DNA of 39,082 bases from Prevotella lacticifex (lineage in GTDB: Bacteria; Bacteroidota; Bacteroidia; Bacteroidales; Bacteroidaceae), in NCBI RefSeq assembly GCF_019973375.1, contig NZ_BPTV01000004.1, forward strand, positions 170,001-209,082, read 5' to 3'. The notes under the pieces are model-generated. The model had not been told where the DNA came from and ran no database searches. It worked only from the letters and a program-made list of their open reading frames with translations. The first letter of the stretch is position 1. Each line of letters begins with the position of its first letter. The translations under genes were made by a program, and so were the position numbers. Positions 33,123 through 39,082 of the stretch are shown here, piece after piece.

Positions 33123-33308
33123 TATGATTGTCCATTTAACCGTTCTTCGTTCAAGGGAGTTACATTTCCAATGCGCCACCCCAAATCGTCATCGACAAAC
33201 GATAATGAGCTGATAATCAGAATAGAGATTTATGTTTTAATGAAAAGTGATAAAGTTAAGGAAAGATGTGATTAAATGGGATGGTAGATTAATATTCACC
33301 TCCGGCCG

Positions 33309-33340
33309 TTTGGCTCATTGTGGGAATTTGTGTACCTTTG
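33309..33340 (+). promoter_or_regulatory. Promoter of the HD-domain gene
   Basis: TTTG (33309-33312), 20 bases, then TACCTTTG (33333-33340) is an exact consensus match, 20 bp before the start codon. Confidence 0.85.
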
Positions 33341-33360
33341 CCGTCGAAAACGGAAATACA

Positions 33361-33951
33361 ATGACAGAAGAACATCAATCAACAGTGGCAAGGCTCATCG
33401 AGCTTGCCATAGAATACGACAAAGGCGATGCACGACGCATCCACCATTTCCTGAAAGTTCACGACTTTGCAGCCACTATAGGCCGCTTAGAGAATATCGA
33501 CGAACCAACACAGTTCATCCTTGAGTCGGCAGCCGTCGTCCACGACATCGGCATCCACAACGCCGAGAAGCGGTGGGGCAACAGCCACGGCCACTATCAG
33601 GAGATAGAGGGTCCGACGGTGGCCAAGGAGCTCCTCGCGAAGACCGGAGCGTACACTGCCGACGAGATCGACCGCATCTGCTATCTCGTTGGCCATCACC
33701 ACACTTACGTCAACGTCGACGGCATCGACTACCGCATTCTTCTCGAGGCCGACTTCCTCGTCAACGCCTACGAGGACGAAATGTCGGTACACGCCCGCCG
33801 CACCTTCGAGGAGCGGGTCTTCCGCACGGCTGCCGGCAAGCGGCTGCTCGAACTGGAGTTTGACGATTGTGAGGCTGCCGCTAACGAAAGTGAAACTACT
33901 GAAAATAAGACTGTTACAGAACGCGACACTGCTGCCGATGAACAGAAATGA
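33361..33951 (+). CDS. HD-domain metal-dependent phosphohydrolase
   Basis: This 196-residue cytoplasmic protein starts at 33361 (MTEEHQSTVA), just after the promoter. It has the HD signature H..HD..D: His34 (VHDF; His28/29 nearby), His61-Asp62 in AAVVHDIGIH, His112-114 in VGHHHTY and Asp131 in LEADFLVNA. The fold occupies residues 1-165, followed by a polar, low-complexity tail (170-196). Single-domain HD proteins of this type hydrolyse nucleotides or other phosphate esters; the substrate cannot be told. Its stop codon lies inside the start of the acyltransferase gene (14-bp overlap), so the two are translationally coupled. Confidence 0.88.
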   Translation: MTEEHQSTVARLIELAIEYDKGDARRIHHFLKVHDFAATIGRLENIDEPTQFILESAAVVHDIGIHNAEKRWGNSHGHYQEIEGPTVAKELLAKTGAYTADEIDRICYLVGHHHTYVNVDGIDYRILLEADFLVNAYEDEMSVHARRTFEERVFRTAAGKRLLELEFDDCEAAANESETTENKTVTERDTAADEQK

Positions 33952-34909
33952 TGACACGATGGGCGGCACCCGGAGTGCAACCAAAGGGAAAAGGATTGAC
34001 GAGCTCGACCTGCTGAAGTGTCTGTTCATCCTTCTTATGATTGCCTTTCACCTGGCCTATTTCGGCGACGGCCACCCCTACGTCAAGAATTTTGTCTACA
34101 CCTTTCACATGCCGGGATTTCTGCTTATCTCCGGCTATCTGATGAATGTCGACAAACCCGTGCGTGCCTTTGCCCGCACACTGTTGTGGCTCCTCGTTCC
34201 CTATGTCGTCATGGAGTCGGGCTATGTCGTGATGGCCTCTGTCCTCCCCATTCGCGACCACATCAGCGGACTCACTCCGGCAGTATTCCTGTCGAAACTC
34301 TTTCTCCATCCGCTTGGCCCGTATTGGTATCTGCACACGCTAATCATCTGTAGGGCAATCTATTACGCAACATTCCGGTGGATACGCTTGTCTACTCTGT
34401 CGCGGTTTATCATCATCGGAATGGCCTTCTATGGTCTGAGCGTTGCCGGACTGGTGTCGGCGGGGTGCGTACTTTATTTCTTACTCGGAGCCGTCGTACG
34501 CCAGAGCCGTCAGCCGTTTCTCAGCATTTTTCATGGGTCGTGGCTGGCTGCGGTGCCTCTTTTGGTGCTGTTTCTGAGTCCGTCGTGCTTCAACCGCGAA
34601 TCGCTTGGCGGAGTGCTGATAGTCTATCTGACCATCAGTCTGGCCTTGGCCGCATTCCCTTACATCCGCCGGTCGCGCCGTCTGTGGCTGTTTCTCGGCC
34701 GCAACTCGCTCGTACTTTATATCTTTTCGCCTCTGTTCACCATTTGCTGCAAGGCATTCATTCCTTTCCTTGCCTTCGACGGCACCCGCATGCTGTTTCT
34801 CCTTGTATCGTTGCCGGTATGCGTCGGCGGCAGTCTCGCAGTGGCCCGCTTGCTCGATATCGTCCACCTGTCGCCGCTGCTGTTTGGCCGCAAGAGGAGT
34901 CTGATATAA
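33938..34909 (+). CDS. Acyltransferase-3 family membrane protein
   Basis: This is a 323-residue integral membrane protein. The start at 33938 (MNRNDDTMGG) overlaps the HD gene; 33959 is an alternative. The acyltransferase-3 (OafA/NodX-type) N-terminus is plain: basic residues, IDELDLLKCLFILLMIAFHL with the conserved membrane His, then HMPGFLLISGYL. About ten hydrophobic segments follow. Such proteins transfer acetyl or other acyl groups to surface sugars. No polysaccharide genes are near, and the coupling to an HD phosphohydrolase is unexplained. Confidence 0.88.
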   Translation: MNRNDDTMGGTRSATKGKRIDELDLLKCLFILLMIAFHLAYFGDGHPYVKNFVYTFHMPGFLLISGYLMNVDKPVRAFARTLLWLLVPYVVMESGYVVMASVLPIRDHISGLTPAVFLSKLFLHPLGPYWYLHTLIICRAIYYATFRWIRLSTLSRFIIIGMAFYGLSVAGLVSAGCVLYFLLGAVVRQSRQPFLSIFHGSWLAAVPLLVLFLSPSCFNRESLGGVLIVYLTISLALAAFPYIRRSRRLWLFLGRNSLVLYIFSPLFTICCKAFIPFLAFDGTRMLFLLVSLPVCVGGSLAVARLLDIVHLSPLLFGRKRSLI

Positions 34910-34995
34910 GATATTCAATGAATAAACTATGTTCTAATACCCGTTTCTGCTTCTGACAATAAAAAAGTTATAATGATAAAACAAAACGAATTAAG

Positions 34996-35175
34996 ATGAG
35001 CGGTAATAATCCCATCAATATTCTTTCAGTAATCCACGCTTATTCGACAAAGACGGTCGATTGCGCACTGGCTCATTCATTAGTCGACACCACTTATTCC
35101 CTGCTATTCAATGGGGTAGCAGGAGGATATACAATTACAGAAATTCAGCCTACTTCTGACAGCAAATTGTATTAA
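34996..35175 (+). CDS. Possible 59-residue small protein
   Basis: The frame from ATG at 34996 to TAA at 35175 encodes MSGNNPINILSVIHAYSTKT followed by VDCALAHSLVDTTYSLLFNG and a short C-terminus. The composition is protein-like, but there is no consensus promoter and I recognise no family. It could be a fragment or chance. The rest of 34910-35234 shows nothing else. Confidence 0.25.
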   Translation: MSGNNPINILSVIHAYSTKTVDCALAHSLVDTTYSLLFNGVAGGYTITEIQPTSDSKLY

Positions 35176-35234
35176 GAAACGAACTTATAAGCCCAATTTG
35201 ACATTATCAAAGACATGTCTCGTGGCTTAAAAGT

Positions 35235-35660
35235 TTATTTAATTAGTCCTTTACCAGTTTCCCATGCTTCACTACGATGCATCAAATCTCGTTCGATGTA
35301 TTTATGGAAAATGACATGATAACCATCTTGTTTTTTAAAAATAGTAGCTTTAAATTGTACATCATTGTGAGTTTTACGGCCCACAAATGGAATGTATTGT
35401 CCTTGGTAAGAGTGAATACCATTAACGGATGTGCCTCCATTATTTGGATCAACTCCAACACTTTTAATAATTATAGACTGCGGAATATACACCTTCCCTT
35501 CGAAACACGAACTGTAACAGTTTAGACAAAAGGTTTCCAATATGCTTTTAACTGTTGGAACTGATAATACATTTGCAGTTTGAGCATTGCAAAAACCGCA
35601 GATAGCTATGGCAAGAATAATAAGAAATTTTCTCATATATCTTTTTAAGTTTTTTTTCAA
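35235..35660 (-). CDS. Small secreted protein of unknown function
   Basis: This is a 141-residue protein (133 if it starts at 35636, MRKFLIIL, which begins the core of the signal peptide). The signal peptide ends near CNAQ. The mature part is mixed alpha/beta with Cys in CLNCYSSC, possibly one or two disulfides, and a VQFKATIFKKQDGYHVIFHKY strand pair. The gene is markedly A/T-rich compared with its neighbours. I recognise no family. The nearest promoter is about 190 bp upstream. Confidence 0.65.
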   Translation of the reverse strand: MKKNLKRYMRKFLIILAIAICGFCNAQTANVLSVPTVKSILETFCLNCYSSCFEGKVYIPQSIIIKSVGVDPNNGGTSVNGIHSYQGQYIPFVGRKTHNDVQFKATIFKKQDGYHVIFHKYIERDLMHRSEAWETGKGLIK

Positions 35661-35851
35661 TCTACACTTTCTAAATTAGTGACAATAGGGAAATTCGTAT
35701 TGAATGTTTGCACACATTAGCGTGCGATTCAATGTGCGACCTCTTGTAGCACTGCGAAAATCCACAGATTTTCAACTATAGAATATGTATAAATTCTTTC
35801 TTAACCAACTATGTTTTTGAGTGAAGGCAGTAATAGTCAACAGCTCACCTG
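35661..35851 (-). other. Long A/T-rich leader of the small secreted protein gene
   Basis: If the promoter at 35852-35882 drives the gene, about 185-210 nt are untranslated. I see no open frame or known riboswitch in it. Confidence 0.35.
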
Positions 35852-35882
35852 CAAAGATAGACATGTTTTTTTATAAATGCAA
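35852..35882 (-). promoter_or_regulatory. Promoter upstream of the small secreted protein
   Basis: On the minus strand TTG (35880-35882), 20 bases, then TATCTTTG (35852-35859) fits the consensus. Confidence 0.65.
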
Positions 35883-36198
35883 CAAAACTTATGGAAATTT
35901 ACAAATAAAATTGCCGTGTACGCAAACAAAATAAAGAACTAAGATGGCAGCCCGCCAAAGAGGAATAACAGCAGACCTGTATAACAAGAAAGCAATCCCT
36001 GCTCTGCCATGAAATACTGTACTTCCGACACCGGTGTTTCTTGTATAAGGAATTACTAAAATTGATTATCTACAGGTTATATACATATTATAGCGACTTA
36101 TGTGACACATCGGCGAGATCAGGACTGCCGATAACAACGGATAAGGAAAGAACCATATTTCCGCTTACGGCACATCGCGTTCTTTATCGTAATCCCCA
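35883..36198. other. Intergenic region, nothing recognisable
   Basis: These 316 bases hold only a 22-codon frame (35944-36012) and no clear promoter, terminator or repeat. A GGTGT/ACACC pairing near 36030 is too short to interpret. Confidence 0.6.
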
Positions 36199-37074
36199 TC
36201 ACACGTTGCCGAGATACACGTGTTTTATGCCCTCGGCCTTGGCCATCATTTCCGCCTTGCGCATCTCGTCGAGAGGGGTAGGACAGGCATCCATCATCTT
36301 ATATGCCGGGAAGAAGCGCGTGATGTGAAGGGGGCAGTCGGCGAGGCCGTTTTCCTTCATCCAGCGGAACATTTTCTGTTGCATCCCCGCGTCGGTGTTG
36401 ATGCCGGGAATGAGGAGCATGGTTATCTCGAGATGCACACCCATCTCCTTGAGAATGAGGAGTGTACGGAGGACAGGAGCGAGCCGCGCGTGGTTGAAAT
36501 GGCGGTAGGTATCGTCGGAGAATGATTTCAGGTCGATATTTGCGGCGTCGAGGAATGGGGCGAGCATGCGCAGGGGCTCCTCATCAACAAATCCGGCACT
36601 GACGAGGACATTATTTATTCCTGCTTCGTGGGCTTTCGTGGCCGTGGCGTAGAGATATTCAAACCAAGTGAGGGGCTCGGTGTAAGTGTAAGCGATTGTA
36701 GGCAGGCGATGATCCTTGGCCAAAGCAACAATGTCGTCGGGTGAACAGTCGTAACATCCTTGTTCACCGTGACTTGCCTGCGATATCATACTGTTCTGAC
36801 AGTTCGGACAGCGAAGGTTACAGCCCGTGCAGGCTATCGACAAGCAGCGAGTGCCGGGATGCCATTCGGCAAGGGGTTTCTTCTCTATCGGGTCGTCGGC
36901 GATGGCGCAGGGGTGCCCGTAAACTAACGAGTAGAGTTTTCCACCGATGTTCTTCCTCGACCGGCACAGACCCGACTGGCCCTCGCCGATGCGGCATCCG
37001 TGAGGACAAAGACGGCAGCGGACGCTGTCGCCATCGATGTCATAAAACATACATTCTTTCATGTCTTCGTTCAT
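36199..37074 (-). CDS. amrS: AmmeMemoRadiSam system radical SAM enzyme, short C-terminus
   Basis: This 291-residue radical SAM protein has an N-terminal cysteine motif CRLCPHGCRI...GLCRSR (Cys20, Cys23, Cys27, Cys37). The canonical CNLRCPNC binds the [4Fe-4S] cluster (Cys85, Cys89, Cys92). The AmrS-specific sequences YTYTEPLTWFEY and NIDLKSFSDDTYR follow. These enzymes are encoded with Memo and AMMECR1 proteins across bacteria and archaea; the reaction is not firmly established to my knowledge. The protein ends at HVYLGNV, whereas many family members continue about 40 residues with a TYCPxCG-type Cys motif. No such sequence is found just downstream in any frame, so the tail is absent rather than frameshifted. 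It lies 139 bp after the Memo-AMMECR1 gene. Confidence 0.88.
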   Translation of the reverse strand: MNEDMKECMFYDIDGDSVRCRLCPHGCRIGEGQSGLCRSRKNIGGKLYSLVYGHPCAIADDPIEKKPLAEWHPGTRCLSIACTGCNLRCPNCQNSMISQASHGEQGCYDCSPDDIVALAKDHRLPTIAYTYTEPLTWFEYLYATATKAHEAGINNVLVSAGFVDEEPLRMLAPFLDAANIDLKSFSDDTYRHFNHARLAPVLRTLLILKEMGVHLEITMLLIPGINTDAGMQQKMFRWMKENGLADCPLHITRFFPAYKMMDACPTPLDEMRKAEMMAKAEGIKHVYLGNV

Positions 37075-37213
37075 TTCAAGATGAAACCGGAGTGGTTCTG
37101 AATCAGCATATTATGGTTTCAAGGCCTGATTGGAATCGCTTTATCTTCAGAGCAAAATATTTTCCGGTCAAGGCCTGTATCGGTTTACGAGACTGTCCCA
37201 ATACCGCTGAGAT

Positions 37214-38734
37214 TCAGAAGATTATGGCCTCGTAGGTGTAGAGATCGGCTGTGCGCCATCCGTCCCAGCCCAATCCGGCCTTGTCCTGGGAGCAGTGGCC
37301 GAGGAATTCCTCCTTCGTCCAGTTTACCTCCTTTGCCACCTGTGGCAGGAAGGTGCCGCTGCGTCCACCTTTCTTAATATATATTCCCTGCCGTCCGTAG
37401 TCGAACTGGCTGATGTCGGTGATGCGTTTCAGAGGTGTTAAGACACTGATTTCCAATTCGATGTCACTGAGCTCATCCTCAGTAACTGGACGGAAGCGCG
37501 GGTCCTCGAAGGCTGCGGCCCTTGCCATCTCCTCCGTCAGCCGCCCCAAAGGAACGTCCTCACCAAAGTGGCCGATACAGCCGCGCAGATGACCGTGCTC
37601 GGTGAGCGTAACGAATACCCCCACCCTACTCTCGAATACTGGCGTCGGTGTCACCGGTCGGTGCATCCGTGCCGGTGCAATGGCATTCCAGGCGAGATTC
37701 TTCAATTGCTGTTTGTCATTTGCAGTGAGCGTGAACGAATCGGAATCATCAGCCGCCTGGTCATTTTGAATCCTTTTGTCCCGGAAAAGGGCGAATGCAT
37801 GATAGCCCACAACCTCTTTCTTTCCACCATAGGGTGAATCGCCAGAGTTGAGGTATGCTATGTGCTTGATATGCAGGTCGGAAGCCAAAGTCGTCTTTCC
37901 CGACTGCTGGGCCATAGCGAGCATCACAGCTATGGCGCATTGGCCGCAGGCACTCGTATACAAGTTTCTGATGCCCAAATTGCCATTATGCTCCACGGCC
38001 TGCTGGAAATTCTCCAAGCTGCCGGTCTCAAGGGCATGACCGGTGCAGCTGTCGACGGTCAGAGCGTCATCGTACGAAGGATAATGACTGAAATCACTGC
38101 TGATGACAAAGAGATTATCGGCAGTGAAATACGGTTGCAACGCCTTGGCAATAGCCATCAGACGGTCGGAGTTCTGCGTCCCGATAATGATTGGCACAAT
38201 CGGCGCAGGGTTCTTCATACGGTATTGAAGCAGAGGCAGTTGTACCTCCAAGCAGTGCTCGCGGTCGTGGGCAGCAGGCACATAGCCGAAGGCACCCGTC
38301 TGTTGCAAAGCCATACATGTAGCAGTATCGACATCAACATTACCCAAAGGCGTACTGTAAGCCGAGTATGCCGATGCCACCGACGCACCGTCAAAAGCCA
38401 CATGATGCGAAGGACCAAGAAGAAAAATCCGCTTATATCGCACTTCCGGGTCGAGCCGCAAGTAAGCTGCCGCGGCCACAGCACCCGAGAACACATATCC
38501 CGCATGGGGGACGACAACAGCCTGAACGGTAGTCCTGCCGTCGCGTTCCTCCCGACTAAGAGGGGCCATGGTCTCAGCTTTCTTGTAGCATCGTGCCACC
38601 GTCCGTATAAGCGATTCTCTATCAGCGTCGTAGAATTTCCCGGCTACGGCTGCCGGACGAATGTTCTGTGCCATAATGTTTCCTCCCAGCAATGTCAGAA
38701 TTAGTAATATGATTCTTCCTTTCCAACACATCAT
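37214..38734 (-). CDS. AmmeMemoRadiSam system fusion: Memo (AmrB) + AMMECR1 (AmrA)
   Basis: This is a 506-residue fusion. The Memo part (about 25-315) shows NIRPAAVAGKFY, VVPHAGYVFSG (His77), LLGPSHH (His110, His111), HDREHCLEVQLP (His160), ISSDFSHY and the ACGQCAI cysteine region (263-266), the active-site-like residues of the Memo/class III dioxygenase fold. The AMMECR1 part (about 340-506) has the invariant LRGCIG (383-388) and FLPQVAKEVNWTKEEFL. Before the Memo domain is a hydrophobic signal-peptide-like stretch (1-22, ending IMAQ), unusual for this family. An alternative start at Met21 (38674) gives the usual cytoplasmic form and has GGAGG 7 bp upstream. The promoter at 38756-38787 is close to the first start. 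The functional link with the neighbouring radical SAM enzyme is strong by family association. Confidence 0.9.
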   Translation of the reverse strand: MMCWKGRIILLILTLLGGNIMAQNIRPAAVAGKFYDADRESLIRTVARCYKKAETMAPLSREERDGRTTVQAVVVPHAGYVFSGAVAAAAYLRLDPEVRYKRIFLLGPSHHVAFDGASVASAYSAYSTPLGNVDVDTATCMALQQTGAFGYVPAAHDREHCLEVQLPLLQYRMKNPAPIVPIIIGTQNSDRLMAIAKALQPYFTADNLFVISSDFSHYPSYDDALTVDSCTGHALETGSLENFQQAVEHNGNLGIRNLYTSACGQCAIAVMLAMAQQSGKTTLASDLHIKHIAYLNSGDSPYGGKKEVVGYHAFALFRDKRIQNDQAADDSDSFTLTANDKQQLKNLAWNAIAPARMHRPVTPTPVFESRVGVFVTLTEHGHLRGCIGHFGEDVPLGRLTEEMARAAAFEDPRFRPVTEDELSDIELEISVLTPLKRITDISQFDYGRQGIYIKKGGRSGTFLPQVAKEVNWTKEEFLGHCSQDKAGLGWDGWRTADLYTYEAIIF

Positions 38735-38755
38735 TCATATCACAATTTATATGCC

Positions 38756-38787
38756 AAAGTTAATAGATTCTTTTGAATTAACCAAAA
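38756..38787 (-). promoter_or_regulatory. Promoter of the AmmeMemoRadiSam genes
   Basis: On the minus strand TTTG (38784-38787), 20 bases, then TAACTTTG (38756-38763). Transcription would begin about 15 nt before the first ATG (38734). Confidence 0.8.
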
Positions 38788-38835
38788 TTATTTCGAGATA
38801 TGTTACCATAACACCCATGCATTCAATTATGATGC

Positions 38836-38925
38836 TTCTATAGCTACTATAGTTTCAATAGCTTCACAGCTACTATAGCTACTATAGCTTCTATAGACTC
38901 TATAGCTCCCTATAGCTCTCTATAA
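38836..38925. repeat. ~10-bp CTATAG repeat array C
   Basis: About nine units such as CTATAGCTAC, CTATAGCTTC and CTATAGCTCC lie between the rRNA terminator and the Amr promoter, at 8-11 bp spacing. It is the same family as 4231-4303 and 23448-23540. Confidence 0.85.
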
Positions 38926-38948
38926 AAGCCTATCCGTTCTATAACCAC

Positions 38949-38991
38949 AAAAAAGGAAGCCCCGAGTGCATTGCTGCTCTCAGGGCTTCCT
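38949..38991 (-). terminator. Intrinsic terminator of the right-hand rRNA operon
   Basis: On the minus strand AGGAAGCCCTGAG pairs with CTCGGGGCTTCCT (arms about 38954-38966 and 38979-38991) and is followed by TTTTTTG. It lies directly after the 5S 3' end. Confidence 0.9.
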
Positions 38992-38999
38992 GGAAAAAA

Positions 39000-39082
<83 letters not shown>

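Larger units (their letters stand above)
31898..33308. other. 1.4-kb repeat-rich intergenic region
   Basis: No credible protein gene is found. The region is a patchwork of dispersed and tandem repeats and palindromes listed separately. The only other signals are a weak promoter-terminator pair near 32629-32751 and the promoter of the HD gene at its right end. Confidence 0.75.

Noticed and set aside
34910..36198. tRNA or riboswitch in the gene-poor spacers
   Set aside because: I looked for T-loop GTTCRANYC with acceptor pairing and for known riboswitch cores and found none here or in the other spacers; a covariance-model search would be decisive.

Overview
The window looks like chromosomal DNA from a Bacteroidales bacterium, most likely a Prevotellaceae member. 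The 16S rRNA sequence has a Prevotella-like character. Nearly all recognisable promoters follow the Bacteroidetes pattern (TTTG or TTG, 19-22 bp, TAnnTTTG). Two large secreted proteins end in type IX secretion (T9SS) sorting domains, and there are a TonB receptor, a C10 cysteine protease and a BspA-like repeat region. The segment lies between two co-oriented rRNA operons. The 5' part of a 16S gene is at the left edge (minus strand) and the 3' end of a 5S gene with its terminator is at the right edge (minus strand).

Layout from left to right. (1) 1-1850: 16S rRNA with its leader and promoter. (2) 1951-4937: a G-rich minisatellite fused to a gene fragment, a thioredoxin-like lipoprotein-sized secreted protein with a short C-terminus, a DUF3298/PrcB-like secreted protein and a flavodoxin-family oxidoreductase. 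(3) 5204-12399: a tightly packed menaquinone operon on the minus strand (hotdog thioesterase, menF, menD, menB, menC, menE) followed by a prolyl iminopeptidase, all apparently transcribed from one strong promoter at 12421-12451. (4) 12705-13646: an Rpn-type PD-(D/E)XK nuclease, divergent from the men operon. (5) 13849-21755: a secreted C10 protease and a 1554-residue secreted adhesin, both T9SS substrates. (6) 22521-25066: a CDF metal transporter and a DUF438/hemerythrin-like/PAS sensor. (7) 25067-28420: a repeat-rich area with a mobile element, a decapitated gene and a type II restriction-modification pair. (8) 29191-31897: a small His/Cys-rich membrane protein plus TonB receptor operon, probably for metal uptake, flanked by dispersed repeats. 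(9) 31900-33300: 1.4 kb of non-coding repeats with nested palindromes. (10) 33361-34909: an HD-domain protein and an acyltransferase-3 membrane protein. (11) 35235-38734: a small secreted protein and the AmmeMemoRadiSam pair, a radical SAM enzyme and a Memo-AMMECR1 fusion.

The most striking structure not explained by genes is a 250-bp non-autonomous mobile element (MITE) present twice and identical at 16846-17095 and 25912-26161. It has 18-bp perfect terminal inverted repeats. Copy 1 has a 5-bp target duplication and landed exactly on the stop codon of the adhesin gene, supplying a replacement stop. Copy 2 abuts a gene that has lost its 5' part. Other unexplained structure includes about 10-bp-period CTATAG repeats in three spacers, 9-bp G-rich repeats around the adhesin and protease, a perfect 27-bp inverted repeat pair bracketing the TonB operon, and nested palindromes at 32830-33097. 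I did not find a clearly new defence or mobile system. The best candidates for follow-up are the mobile element, the possibly exported Memo-AMMECR1 fusion, and the His/Cys-rich protein and receptor pair.
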